From positions 124,001-188,000 of the forward strand of contig JAPLDJ010000015.1 of NCBI GenBank assembly GCA_026391805.1: 64,000 bases of DNA, read 5' to 3'. Below are positions 51,216-60,402 of this stretch, piece after piece. Source of the stretch: Bacteroidota bacterium (lineage in GTDB: Bacteria > Bacteroidota > Bacteroidia > Bacteroidales > FEN-979). Both the position numbers and the translations under genes were made by a program. The notes below the pieces were generated by a model. It was not told the origin of the DNA, ran no database searches, and saw only the letters and a list, made by a program, of their open reading frames with translations. The stretch's first letter is position 1, and each line of letters opens with the position of its first letter.

Positions 51216-51791
51216 TTACCGGTTATGCTTTCGTGTTTTGTCTTTTTTAAAATCAAGTACCGCCCTGGTCTCCCGTTTTGAAACATCGATCCGCTGTGCG
51301 GGATCACGGGGTTCAACCAGTTTATCCTTGCCAAAGATAAAACCTTCCCGTTCGTAATCCGCAGGGATAATTCTTTTTGTCAGGAAAATTGCCTCCTTTG
51401 GACATGCTTCTTCGCACAATCCGCAAAAGATGCAGCGCAGCATGTTGATTTCATAAATGGCCGCATATTTTTCTTCCCGGTAGAGCATCTCCTCGCCCGG
51501 CTGCCGTTCGGCAGCCACCATCGTGATCGCTTCGGCCGGGCAAGCCACCGCGCAAAGGCCGCATGCGGTGCAGCGTTCACGCCCTTCGTCGTCGCGTTTC
51601 AGGACATGCACGCCACGGTAGATCTCCGAAAATTCCCGTTTCACTTCGGGATACCGGATGGTGGTTTTTTTCTTGAAAAGATGCGAGAAGGTGATTCGCA
51701 TTCCGTTGAGAATGGCAGGCAAATAGATCTTCTCCCAAAAAGACATCTTTTTGTTTGAGACTACTTTCGACCGGTTACTCAAAGGATCCAT
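51216..51791 (-). CDS. nuoI: NADH-quinone oxidoreductase subunit I
   Basis: A 191-aa peripheral iron-sulfur subunit. Two 4Fe-4S motifs, CTACGLCAVACPAEA and CIFCGLCEEACPKEA, bind clusters N6a and N6b on the path to quinone. The N-terminus GMRITFSHLFKKKTTIRYPE is typical, and the C-terminal 30 residues are rich in charged residues. Confidence 0.96.
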   Translation of the reverse strand: MDPLSNRSKVVSNKKMSFWEKIYLPAILNGMRITFSHLFKKKTTIRYPEVKREFSEIYRGVHVLKRDDEGRERCTACGLCAVACPAEAITMVAAERQPGEEMLYREEKYAAIYEINMLRCIFCGLCEEACPKEAIFLTKRIIPADYEREGFIFGKDKLVEPRDPAQRIDVSKRETRAVLDFKKDKTRKHNR

Positions 51792-51815
51792 CGTTAAAAA
51801 TTCTTCTTTATCAGG

Positions 51816-52844
51816 TCAGCCTTGTTTTATAAGGATGACCACACCTGTTATGATGATATTTACGATTGCCAGCGGAATTAATGCTTTCCAGCCCAGCCGC
51901 ATCAGCTGGTCGTAACGGAACCTCGGCAGTGTCCACCGCACCCACATGAAAATAAAGCCCAGGAAGGTGATCTTGATGAACAGGACAAGAAAACCGACGG
52001 CCGCCAGGGCATTCGGGGAAAGTCCCAGGCTGTCTTCAAAAGGAAAATGGTACCCGCCGAAGAACAGCGTGGCCATCACGGCTGAGGAGATGAACATGTT
52101 GATGTATTCTGAGAACAGGTAAAACCCTAGTTTCATGCTGCTGTATTCGGTATGGTAACCGCCCACAAGTTCGGTCTCGCACTCCGGAAGATCAAAGGGC
52201 GACCGGTTGCATTCTGCAAAGGCACAGACCAGGAAGATAATGAAAGCGGCGGGCTGATACCAGACATTCCAGTTTATTCCTTTTTGGCTATCCACGATGT
52301 CTTTCAGGCTGAGTGAACCCGTCATCATGACCACTGCGATGATGGCAAGGCTCATCGCCAGTTCATAGCTGATCATCTGAGAGGATGCACGGATGGCGCC
52401 CAGCAATGCAAATTTGTTGTTGGAGGCCCACCCGCCGATCATGATCCCGTAAACCCCGATCGACACAATGGCAAAAATGTAAAGGATCCCGATGTTGATA
52501 TCCGCTACCTGCAACGGATAAACCTTTCCGTTGATGACCATATCGCCCCCCCACGGAATGGCGGCACTGGTCAGCAGGGCGATAAGCATGGTAAGTGAAG
52601 GGCCCAGGATGTAAAGGAACTTATCCGCCGTGTTCGGCATGAACTCCTCCTTGAAAAAGAGCTTGATCCCGTCGGCAAGCGGCTGGAAAATTCCCCAGGG
52701 ACCTGCACGGTCGGGGCCGAACCTGTCCTGGAAAAAGCCTGCCATCTTCCGTTCGATCAGGGTCGAATACATGGCAACCACCAGGCTGATGATCAGGATC
52801 AGCGAGGCCAGGATGAATTTATAGATGATAAAACCCGAACCCAT
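51816..52844 (-). CDS. nuoH: NADH-quinone oxidoreductase subunit H
   Basis: A 342-aa membrane subunit lining the quinone cavity. Conserved parts: ERKMAGFFQDRFGPDRAGPWGIFQPLADGIKLFFKEE, AECNRSPFDLPECETELVGGYHTEYSSMK and WTLPRFRYDQLM. Eight helices are expected. It begins 3 bp after the stop of the short nuoG, confirming the latter's end. Confidence 0.96.
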   Translation of the reverse strand: MGSGFIIYKFILASLILIISLVVAMYSTLIERKMAGFFQDRFGPDRAGPWGIFQPLADGIKLFFKEEFMPNTADKFLYILGPSLTMLIALLTSAAIPWGGDMVINGKVYPLQVADINIGILYIFAIVSIGVYGIMIGGWASNNKFALLGAIRASSQMISYELAMSLAIIAVVMMTGSLSLKDIVDSQKGINWNVWYQPAAFIIFLVCAFAECNRSPFDLPECETELVGGYHTEYSSMKLGFYLFSEYINMFISSAVMATLFFGGYHFPFEDSLGLSPNALAAVGFLVLFIKITFLGFIFMWVRWTLPRFRYDQLMRLGWKALIPLAIVNIIITGVVILIKQG

Positions 52845-52847
52845 GAG

Positions 52848-53825
52848 CTATGTTTTCTCCTCCTTTTTTCCCATTTTCCCTTCGATCGGCTGAATGACCG
52901 AAGGCTTGATCAGTTTTTCATAATGATTGGCCGAGATTACCGATTGCCGTTTGATCTTCCGCGGCCCTTCTATGACCCAGTCGTTCCGGTCCTTCTTTTC
53001 AAACCTGCATTCGTTGCAGATAAATTCTTCCAGTTCTCCGTACTGATCTTTTCTTCCGGTGATCCGGTAGATTTCGTTCCCGAACATCCATGCTGTTACT
53101 TTCCCGGAGCATTTTCTGCACTCCCTGTGGGCGTCCATCGGCTCAAGGAACCACACGCGGCTTCTGAAGCGGAAAGTCCGGTCGGTCAGCGCGCCGACGG
53201 GACAGACATCGATCACATTTCCCGAAAAATCATTGTCAATGACATTCTGAATATAGGTGCTGATCTCGGCAGCATCTCCGCGGTAAAGAACCCCGTGCAC
53301 ACGTTTATCCGTGAGCTGATCCGCAGTAAAAACACAGCGGTAGCAAAGGATGCAGCGGTTCATATGAAGTTTGATCGAATCCCCGATGTCGATGACAGGG
53401 AACTCCCTGCGATCTTCTTCGCTCCTTGTTTCTACAACGCCATGTTCAAAGCTCAGGTCCTGGAGGTCGCATTCGCCGGCCTGGTCGCAAACGGGGCAAT
53501 CCAGCGGGTGGTTGATCAGCAGGAACTCAACGATGGCCTTCCGGGCATCCAGCACTTCCTGCGATGTCGTATTCTGAACTACCATTCCGTCCTGAACAGG
53601 CGTGCTGCAGGATGCAACCAGTTTCGGCATCGGGCGGGGATCTTTCGCCGAGGACTCCGCTACCCTGACCAGGCAGGTGCGGCATTTCCCGCCGCTGCCT
53701 TTCAGCTTTGAATACCAGCACATGGCCGGGGGAACGATCTTGCCCCCGATCTTCCGGGTTGCTTCAAGGATGGTGGTCCCCTCCGCGACTTCAATGGTTA
53801 TATTGTCAATCGTAACTTTTATCAT
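52848..53825 (-). CDS. nuoG: NADH-quinone oxidoreductase subunit G, short form
   Basis: A 325-aa protein holding only the N-terminal electron-transfer part of NuoG. Present: a 2Fe-2S ferredoxin domain (CWYSKLKGSGGKCRTCLV), the His-Cys3 cluster motif HPLDCPVCDQAGEC, and the N4-type CILCYRCV with CPVGAL. After that remain two CX2C pairs (CRKC, CNEC) that look like the start of the molybdopterin-type domain, but the roughly 500-residue remainder is absent. The stop is followed directly by nuoH, so this is not an edge effect. The short form occurs in aerobic Bacteroidota. Confidence 0.92.
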   Translation of the reverse strand: MIKVTIDNITIEVAEGTTILEATRKIGGKIVPPAMCWYSKLKGSGGKCRTCLVRVAESSAKDPRPMPKLVASCSTPVQDGMVVQNTTSQEVLDARKAIVEFLLINHPLDCPVCDQAGECDLQDLSFEHGVVETRSEEDRREFPVIDIGDSIKLHMNRCILCYRCVFTADQLTDKRVHGVLYRGDAAEISTYIQNVIDNDFSGNVIDVCPVGALTDRTFRFRSRVWFLEPMDAHRECRKCSGKVTAWMFGNEIYRITGRKDQYGELEEFICNECRFEKKDRNDWVIEGPRKIKRQSVISANHYEKLIKPSVIQPIEGKMGKKEEKT

Positions 53826-53827
53826 TT

Positions 53828-55162
53828 CTATATATACCGGATCAGTGATCCGTGATTAATATTCTTTACAATATCGGGGTGTTCGACATGAAATTCAAAT
53901 TCCTTCCGGAAATGCCGGATGGCGCTGGAAACCGGCCATGCAGCAGCATCCCCGAAGGGGCAGATGGTGTTTCCTTCGATCTTATCGGCAATGCTGACAA
54001 GGAGATCGATCTCTTTCTTTTTTCCTTTTCCCTCTTCGATCCGGCGTAGGATGGGTTCCATCCATGCTGTTCCTTCACGGCAGGGGGAACATTGTCCGCA
54101 CGATTCATGGCGGTAAAACCGGGTGAAATTCCAGGTATTGCGAACCATGCAGGCATCTTCATCATATACGATGAAACCGCCTGAACCGAGCATTGAGCCC
54201 GTTTCGAAGCCACCTTCAGCCAGTGATTCATAGCTCAGCAGCCGCTTGTCTCCTTTCTGCGTATGTACGATCAGATCGGCCGGAAGGACCGGAACGGAAG
54301 AACCGCCCGGGACGACAGCTTTCAGGTACTTCCCGTTTTTGATCCCGCCACAGTATTCCTCCGAATAGAGAAAATCCTCCACTGGAAGTCCCAGATCAAT
54401 CTCATACACACCGGGCTTGTTGATATTTCCGCAGGCCGACATCAGTTTCGTACCGGTGCTTTTCCCGATACCAATGGAAGCGTAAGTATTTCCTCCCATG
54501 CCAATGATCGGAGCCACCGCAGCGAGGGTTTCCACATTGTTGACCATGGTCGGGCAATTGTACAATCCCCTGAAGGCAGGAAAAGGAGGCTTTATCCTCG
54601 GATTTCCGCGTTTGCCTTCCAGTGATTCGAGCAGGGCAGTTTCTTCCCCGCAGATGTAGGCGCCTCCTCCGGGGTGAAGAAAGATATCGAGTGAAAAGTT
54701 CGTTCCGAGGATATTCTGTCCGAGCATCTTGTTCTGGTAAGCCTCGCCAATGGCCTTTTGCAGGATCGCGATGATGTATTTGAATTCGCCCCGCACATAG
54801 ATGTAACAGCTCTTCACGCCAAGTGCATAACTGGAAATGATGATTCCCTCGATCAGCAGATGGGGCAGATGCTCCATCAGGTAACGGTCCTTGAAGGTGC
54901 CGGGTTCGCTTTCATCAGCATTGCAGATGAGGTATTTCGGTTTGTCGGATTTCCGGTCGAGAAAGCTCCATTTCAGCCCGGTCGGGAAACCGGCGCCGCC
55001 ACGGCCCCTGAGTCCGGATTTTGTGACTTCCTTGCCGACATCGGCGGGCGTCATCTCCTTAAGGGCCTTTTCCGCATTACGGTACCCGCCGTTCGACCTG
55101 TAAACGTCGAACCCGCGGATGCCGGGGATCCCGATCTTTTCTGTTAAAACAGCTCTGCCCAT
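53828..55162 (-). CDS. nuoF: NADH-quinone oxidoreductase subunit F
   Basis: A 444-aa FMN- and NADH-binding subunit, the electron entry point of complex I. GLRGRGGAGFPTGLKW and NADESEPGTFKDR form the flavin/nucleotide site, GAYICGEETALLESLEGKRG follows, and ESCGQCSPCREGTAWM with a later cysteine binds the 4Fe-4S cluster N3. It starts 19 bp inside the end of nuoE and stops 3 bp before nuoG. Confidence 0.97.
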   Translation of the reverse strand: MGRAVLTEKIGIPGIRGFDVYRSNGGYRNAEKALKEMTPADVGKEVTKSGLRGRGGAGFPTGLKWSFLDRKSDKPKYLICNADESEPGTFKDRYLMEHLPHLLIEGIIISSYALGVKSCYIYVRGEFKYIIAILQKAIGEAYQNKMLGQNILGTNFSLDIFLHPGGGAYICGEETALLESLEGKRGNPRIKPPFPAFRGLYNCPTMVNNVETLAAVAPIIGMGGNTYASIGIGKSTGTKLMSACGNINKPGVYEIDLGLPVEDFLYSEEYCGGIKNGKYLKAVVPGGSSVPVLPADLIVHTQKGDKRLLSYESLAEGGFETGSMLGSGGFIVYDEDACMVRNTWNFTRFYRHESCGQCSPCREGTAWMEPILRRIEEGKGKKKEIDLLVSIADKIEGNTICPFGDAAAWPVSSAIRHFRKEFEFHVEHPDIVKNINHGSLIRYI

Positions 55163-55716
55163 CGAACCTCTGAAGTTTTCCCGTTTGATTTTTCTTTTAA
55201 ATCCCCGATGATCCGATCGATCTTTTCAGCGGTCAGGGATTCATGAAATTCCGTATTCACCTGCATCACCGGCGCCGTGCCGCACGCACCAAGGCATTCG
55301 ACGGTTTTTAATGTAAAGATCCCGTCGGGTGTGGTTTCCCCTACGTTGATCCCAAGGCTTTTCTCCAGGTGTTCCAGGATCTGTTCCCCGCCGCAAATTG
55401 CACAGGGGCCGGTCTGGCAAACCTCGATCACATATTTCCCTACCGGTTCAAGGTGAAACATCGTGTAAAACGTTGCCACCTCGTATACTTCCACCGGCTG
55501 AATGTTCAGCAGCGAAGCAACACGATCCATCACATCCACGCTGAGGTACCCGCCGAGTTCCTGCTGCGCAATGTGCAGCACCGGCAGCAACGCAGATTTC
55601 TGCTGCCCTTCAGGGTAATGACTGATGATCACCCCGATTTTTTCCAGTGTCGCATCAGAAAAAGCAACAGGTTTATTTTCTTTTATATGTAAATGATGAT
55701 CAATCATTCCGCTCAT
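55144..55716 (-). CDS. nuoE: NADH-quinone oxidoreductase subunit E
   Basis: A 190-aa thioredoxin-like subunit with the 2Fe-2S cluster N1a. The four cysteines appear as CQTGPC and CLGACG. LLPVLHIAQQELGGYLSVDVMDRVASLLNI is the conserved N-terminal helical part. A second ATG three codons in (MIDHHLHIK) is an alternative start. Confidence 0.95.
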   Translation of the reverse strand: MSGMIDHHLHIKENKPVAFSDATLEKIGVIISHYPEGQQKSALLPVLHIAQQELGGYLSVDVMDRVASLLNIQPVEVYEVATFYTMFHLEPVGKYVIEVCQTGPCAICGGEQILEHLEKSLGINVGETTPDGIFTLKTVECLGACGTAPVMQVNTEFHESLTAEKIDRIIGDLKEKSNGKTSEVRWAELF

Positions 55717-55733
55717 CCGTAATTTTTAATCAA

Positions 55734-56906
55734 TTATGCATCCAGCTCTCCTGCAATCACATTCATGCTGCTCATGGTCAGGATGGCATCCGACAACACT
55801 CCTCCCCTGATCATTTCCGGCAAAGCCTGATAATAGATGAAACAGGGCCTGCGGAAATGGAGCCGGTATGGAGTTCTTCCTCCATCGCTGACAAGGTAAA
55901 AACCAAGCTCGCCATTTCCTGCTTCAACCGAATGGTAGACCTCCCCGGCCGGAGCGCCGATTTCGCCCATCACGATCTTGAAATGCCAGATCAGTGCTTC
56001 CATTTTGTCATAGACCTCCTCTTTCGGAGGCAGGTAAAATTCCGGCACATCCACATAATGTTTTCCTTCGGGAAGATTATCGAGTGCGTTCCGGATGAGC
56101 TTCAGACTCTGCCATACCTCCTCCTGCCTGACACAAAACCGGTCGTAGGTATCGCCGTTCGTCCCAACCGGGATCGTGAAATCAAAATCATCGTAAGAGC
56201 TGTAAGGAGAAGTCACCCGCACGTCGTAATCAACGCCGGCAGCGCGGAGGTTGGGACCCGAAAACCCGTAATTGATGGCCCTTTCGGCTGATATCGGCCC
56301 CACGTTGATGGTGCGGTCCATAAAGATGCGGTTTCGCATCAGCAGTTGCTCAAACTGGTGCAATATCTTTGGCAAACGATCTGTGAACGCATAGATCATT
56401 TTGATCACCTCGGGTGAAAAATCACGTTCGAATCCGCCGATCCTGCCAATGTTTGTGGTCAGCCTCGCGCCGCAAAGCTGCTCATAGATCTCGTACACGC
56501 GTTCCCTTTCCTGGAAAAGGTAAACAAACCCTGTGAGTGCGCCGCTGTCGACGCCGATCACGCTGTTACAAACGAGGTGATCGGTGATCCGGGCCAGTTC
56601 CATCAGGATGATCCGCATGTAATCAATCCGGTGTGTGGTTTTAACCCCGAGGAGCTTTTCCACGGTCATCTGCCAGCCGATGTTGTTGATGGGAGAAGAA
56701 CAGTAATTCAGCCGGTCGGTCAGTGTGGTGACCTGGTAATAGGGCCGTCGCTCGGCGATCTTTTCGAACGCACGGTGAATGTAACCGATCGTTTGTTCCG
56801 TATCGATGATCCGCTCGCCATCCATGGTCAGCACGTTCTGGAATATCCCGTGCGTGGCCGGATGCGTCGGGCCAAGGTTCAGCGTTGTATAGAGGGCATC
56901 ATTCAT
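55734..56906 (-). CDS. nuoD: NADH-quinone oxidoreductase subunit D
   Basis: A 390-aa quinone-binding subunit (49-kDa type). GPTHPATHGIFQNVLTMDGERI holds the quinone-site histidine region, and EVYHSVEAGNGELGFYLVSDGG and RRPCFIYYQALPEM are conserved. NuoC and NuoD are separate proteins here, overlapping by 4 bp (ATGA), not the fused NuoCD of enterobacteria. Confidence 0.97.
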   Translation of the reverse strand: MNDALYTTLNLGPTHPATHGIFQNVLTMDGERIIDTEQTIGYIHRAFEKIAERRPYYQVTTLTDRLNYCSSPINNIGWQMTVEKLLGVKTTHRIDYMRIILMELARITDHLVCNSVIGVDSGALTGFVYLFQERERVYEIYEQLCGARLTTNIGRIGGFERDFSPEVIKMIYAFTDRLPKILHQFEQLLMRNRIFMDRTINVGPISAERAINYGFSGPNLRAAGVDYDVRVTSPYSSYDDFDFTIPVGTNGDTYDRFCVRQEEVWQSLKLIRNALDNLPEGKHYVDVPEFYLPPKEEVYDKMEALIWHFKIVMGEIGAPAGEVYHSVEAGNGELGFYLVSDGGRTPYRLHFRRPCFIYYQALPEMIRGGVLSDAILTMSSMNVIAGELDA

Positions 56907-57397
56907 CGTCCGAAAAATCTGTCGTCCTTGTCGTGCCTGGTCTGATCTTCCAGGGGATATTCCTTCCTCATGGGAAAATAATCCATGTACTCAACATTCA
57001 GGATCCTTTTCAGGTTCGGATGACCTTCGAAAATGATCCCGTAAAAATCATATGTTTCCCGCTCCATCCAGTCGGCCGCGGAAAAAAGATCGGTGACGGT
57101 GGGAATAACGGGGTTCTTCAGGGGCAGGAAGGTTTTGATCCGTATCTTCTCATTTCCTTCAAAACGGTGCAGGTGATAAACGACACCCAGCGGTAATTTT
57201 TGTTCCGGGTAATGGATTCCGCAAAGGGTTGTCAGGAAGGTGAATCCCAGCGACTGATTTTCCTTCAGGAAAAAGATCACATCGTGGATCACCTCCTTCG
57301 AAACCACCACCGTGAGCATGTCGGATGTCTCATCCGTGCTGATGATCCCGTCTGTGAAGCGGGTTTTCAGTTTGCCGGTAATGAAAGCGTTATCCAT
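56903..57397 (-). CDS. nuoC: NADH-quinone oxidoreductase subunit C
   Basis: A 164-aa 30-kDa-type subunit. ADWMERETYDFYGIIFEGHPNLKRIL and YFPMRKEYPLED are the family signature. Its end overlaps the nuoD start; 37 bp separate it from nuoB. Confidence 0.95.
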   Translation of the reverse strand: MDNAFITGKLKTRFTDGIISTDETSDMLTVVVSKEVIHDVIFFLKENQSLGFTFLTTLCGIHYPEQKLPLGVVYHLHRFEGNEKIRIKTFLPLKNPVIPTVTDLFSAADWMERETYDFYGIIFEGHPNLKRILNVEYMDYFPMRKEYPLEDQTRHDKDDRFFGR

Positions 57398-57434
57398 TGT
57401 TGTTCAATGCCCCTTTCAGAAAAAAGAAAATTCA

Positions 57435-57983
57435 TTAAAAAATTCCGTAGCTTTTCAATAATTCCTTGTACTCTTCCGAGTACCTCCGCCTGAGCGGCTC
57501 CTTCCCGACCAGTTCCTGCACCTTCATGAATCCGTCGATGATCTGTTCCGGCCGCGGCGGACAGCCGGGAACATAAACATCCACGGGAACCACGAGGTCG
57601 ATTCCCTGGAGCACGCTGTAGGTATCGAAGATGCCTCCGCTTGCGGCACAGGCACCAACGGCCATCACCCACCGTGGTTCAGCCATCTGTACATAAACCT
57701 GCTGGACCACGGGGGCCATTTTCTTGGCGATGGTTCCCATCACCATCAGCAGGTCGGCCTGGCGGGGGCTGAAGCTCAGCCGCTCAGCGCCAAACCGTCC
57801 GAGGTCGTAATGCGCACCCATGGTGGCCATGAACTCGATCCCACAGCAGGAAGTTGCAAACGGCAGGGGCCAGATGGAATTCTTGCGGGCCAGCCCGATC
57901 ACCTTGTCGAAGGTGGTGGCAAACAGCCCGGGAGAAGAATATCCATCGGGAGGATCAACCTTGATATATCCTGCATTTACCAT
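57435..57983 (-). CDS. nuoB: NADH-quinone oxidoreductase subunit B
   Basis: A 182-aa subunit with the terminal 4Fe-4S cluster N2. [18 protein letters not shown] and VPGCPPRPE carry the four cysteine ligands. The ATG at 57983 is preceded in frame by a GTG at 57984-57986, used by the ORF track; either may be the start. Confidence 0.96.
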   Translation of the reverse strand: MVNAGYIKVDPPDGYSSPGLFATTFDKVIGLARKNSIWPLPFATSCCGIEFMATMGAHYDLGRFGAERLSFSPRQADLLMVMGTIAKKMAPVVQQVYVQMAEPRWVMAVGACAASGGIFDTYSVLQGIDLVVPVDVYVPGCPPRPEQIIDGFMKVQELVGKEPLRRRYSEEYKELLKSYGIF

Positions 57984-57986
57984 CAC

Positions 57987-58078
57987 CTGAGTGCTTCGTC
58001 GCTTAGTCGTTTCATTAATTTCGAAATCAATAATCCCATCACCCCGTCAGCTCATCAACTCATCAGCTCATCAACTTA
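57987..58078. repeat. Word-type repeat (CATCAACTCATCAGCT) between nuoA and nuoB
   Basis: The gap contains tgcttcgtcgcttagtcgtttcattaatttcgaaat followed by cgtcagctcatcaactcatcagctcatcaacttatcaat, in which a TCATCAnCT word is repeated four times, running right into the nuoA stop. It interrupts the otherwise compact operon. Confidence 0.65.
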
Positions 58079-58459
58079 TCAATCCCAGTCCAGGGCCTTC
58101 TTCCGGATGATATAATAGAACCCGAAAAGCAGGAAGCCCAGGAACAGCAGCATCTCCAGGAATCCATTCCAGCCGAACTCCTTGAAGTTGATGGCCCATG
58201 GATAAAAGAAGATGATCTCCACATCGAATAAGACAAACAGGATCGCGATCAGGAAATACTGCACCGAAAAAGGAAAACGGGCATTTCCCTTCACCTCTAT
58301 CCCGCATTCAAAATTCTCCTCTTTCCGCAGGGTATGGATCCGTTTCCGTTTCCCCCCAATGTAATGGGTAACGGTCATCGTTAGCGCGACAAAACCGAAT
58401 GCCACCACCGACTGGATAAGGATAGGGAAGTAATCCGACGAGAAAAATGACCGTTCCAT
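58079..58459 (-). CDS. nuoA: NADH-quinone oxidoreductase subunit A
   Basis: A 126-aa three-helix membrane subunit and first gene of the 14-gene operon. [41 protein letters not shown] contains the conserved cysteine loop and the acidic helix. The ATG at 58459 lies 20 bp after a perfect -7 box. It is divergent from cstA. Confidence 0.95.
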   Translation of the reverse strand: MERSFFSSDYFPILIQSVVAFGFVALTMTVTHYIGGKRKRIHTLRKEENFECGIEVKGNARFPFSVQYFLIAILFVLFDVEIIFFYPWAINFKEFGWNGFLEMLLFLGFLLFGFYYIIRKKALDWD

Positions 58460-58478
58460 TGTTTAGAATTATTCTTTA

Positions 58479-58486
58479 CAAAGATA
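58479..58486 (-). promoter_or_regulatory. -7 promoter box of the nuo operon
   Basis: On the minus strand TATCTTTG matches TAnnTTTG, 20 bp before the nuoA ATG. No well-spaced -33 TTG. Confidence 0.55.
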
Positions 58487-58525
58487 CCTTTTTTTCCAAA
58501 AAATCAGGGAACAGGATAAAATTAA

Positions 58526-58533
58526 TAATTTTG
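58526..58533 (+). promoter_or_regulatory. -7 promoter box of cstA
   Basis: TAATTTTG matches TAnnTTTG, 25 bp before the ATG at 58558; its presence inside the longer track ORF argues for the downstream start. Confidence 0.5.
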
Positions 58534-58557
58534 GCGCTCCATAATATCCCATCGTTG

Positions 58558-60393
58558 ATGAATGCAATGCCCCTGTTGATCGCAGCGCTTGCCCTGTTCG
58601 CACTCGCCTATCGTTTTTACTTCGCTTTTATCTCCGCCAGGGTTCTTGTGCTTGACGATACGCGGGTCATGCCTTCCTCAAAGCTATACGATGGCCAGAA
58701 CTATTACCCCATGAACCGGTGGATCCTGTTCGGCCATCATTTTGCCGCCATTGCCGGGGCAGGTCCCCTGGTCGGGCCAGTGCTCGCCTGCCAGTTCGGA
58801 TATTTCCCGGGGTTCCTCTGGATGGTGATCGGGGCCGTCATGGCCGGAGCCGTTCATGATATTGTTATCCTGACAGCCTCGGTCCGCCATGACGGGAAAT
58901 CGCTGGCCGAGATCGCCCGCCTGGAGATCGGGAAAATTTCCAGCAGCATTACCGCTTCCGTCGCCACTTTTATTATAATCATCATAGCGCTGGCAGGACT
59001 GGGGCTTGTTGTTGTGAATGCGCTGTCGGAGAGTTCCTGGGGCACGTTCACCATCGCGGCAACGATCCCCATTGCCATATTCATGGGAATCTGGATGTTC
59101 AAATTCCGGAAAGGAAAAACCGCGGAAGCCACCGTCATGGGGGTGATCCTTCTCTCCCTCGCCGTGATCTTCGGCAAATACATCCCCGGATCCCCGTTTG
59201 CTTCCTGGTTTCATTACGATCGCAAGACGCTGACATTGCTGCTGGCCGGCTATGGATTTTTCGCTTCCGTGCTGCCGGTCTGGCTGCTGCTCTCGCCGCG
59301 CGATTACCTGAGTTCAATCATGAAACTGGGGGTGGTGGCCATGCTGGCGATCGGGATCATCATTGTGGCCCCTAACCTCAAAATGCCGGCATTTACAGCG
59401 TATGCCTGGGGGGGCGGACCGATCATTCCCGGGGCGCTCTTTCCCTACCTGTTCATCACCATCGCCTGCGGGGCCATTTCGGGGTTCCATTCCCTGATCA
59501 GTTCGGGTACCACGCCCAAGATGCTGATGAAAGAATCGCACATTAAATCCATTGCCGCCGGTTCGATGCTGGTTGAGGGCGCCGTCAGCATTCTTGCAAT
59601 GATTGCCGCTGCCAGCCTCTTTCCCCTCGATTATTTCCAGATCAATGTATCGCCTGAAAAATTTCAGCAGATCCTTCCCCAGCTGCATGCGATGGGTTTC
59701 ACCACCTCCGATCTCTCCCGGCTTTCGGCCGAAGTGGGGGAAAAAGTTATAGGCAGGACGGGCGGGGCTGTATCGCTGGCCGTCGGGATGGCCCAGATCT
59801 TTTCATCCATCCCGGGATTAAAAGGATTGATGTCGTACTGGTACCATTTTGCGATCATGTTCGAGGCGCTGTTCATCCTCACCACCATTGATGCCGGGAC
59901 ACGCGTGGCACGGTTTATCCTCCAGGAAAGTTTCGGAAGATTTTACAAGCCTTTCGGACGGGCCGACTGGCTGCCCGGAAACCTGGCCGCCAGTGCCCTG
60001 GTCGTTATCTTTTGGGGATATTTTATCTATACCGGAACAGTATCAACGATTTGGCCGATGTTCGGCACCGCCAACCAGCTCCTGGCCACCATTGCGCTTG
60101 CCATCGGAACATCCTGGATCATCAACCAGGGTAAAATAAGGTACGCATGGATCACCATCCTGCCGATGACATTTGTCGGCATCACTACATTAACAGCCGG
60201 AATTCTCAACATAAAAAACATCTACCTCCCGCAGGCTGCTGATCCCGGCCTTCGCATTCATGGGATCATCAACATGACACTGACCGTGGTGATCATGCTC
60301 TCGGTGGTGATCATTATCAAAGATGCGCTCCCGCAATGGCTTGCAGCATGGAAAGGTGCAAGAAAAGTTCCGGGAAAGATAAAGGTGGATTAA
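58558..60393 (+). CDS. cstA: Carbon starvation protein A family transporter
   Basis: A 611-aa multi-pass membrane protein of the CstA family, peptide or pyruvate transporters induced in carbon limitation. [53 protein letters not shown] is the N-terminal signature (given here in pieces: [28 protein letters not shown]), with [16 protein letters not shown] and [13 protein letters not shown] further on. About 15 helices. The ATG at 58558 is chosen because the track start at 58447 overlaps nuoA and precedes the promoter box. Specificity cannot be deduced. Confidence 0.92.
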   Translation: MNAMPLLIAALALFALAYRFYFAFISARVLVLDDTRVMPSSKLYDGQNYYPMNRWILFGHHFAAIAGAGPLVGPVLACQFGYFPGFLWMVIGAVMAGAVHDIVILTASVRHDGKSLAEIARLEIGKISSSITASVATFIIIIIALAGLGLVVVNALSESSWGTFTIAATIPIAIFMGIWMFKFRKGKTAEATVMGVILLSLAVIFGKYIPGSPFASWFHYDRKTLTLLLAGYGFFASVLPVWLLLSPRDYLSSIMKLGVVAMLAIGIIIVAPNLKMPAFTAYAWGGGPIIPGALFPYLFITIACGAISGFHSLISSGTTPKMLMKESHIKSIAAGSMLVEGAVSILAMIAAASLFPLDYFQINVSPEKFQQILPQLHAMGFTTSDLSRLSAEVGEKVIGRTGGAVSLAVGMAQIFSSIPGLKGLMSYWYHFAIMFEALFILTTIDAGTRVARFILQESFGRFYKPFGRADWLPGNLAASALVVIFWGYFIYTGTVSTIWPMFGTANQLLATIALAIGTSWIINQGKIRYAWITILPMTFVGITTLTAGILNIKNIYLPQAADPGLRIHGIINMTLTVVIMLSVVIIIKDALPQWLAAWKGARKVPGKIKVD

Positions 60394-60402
60394 AGGAATG
60401 TC

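Noticed and set aside
52848-53825. NuoG as a frameshifted or truncated pseudogene
   Set aside because: The ORF ends 3 bp before an intact nuoH, no remnant of the molybdopterin domain is found, and the short form is known in this phylum.
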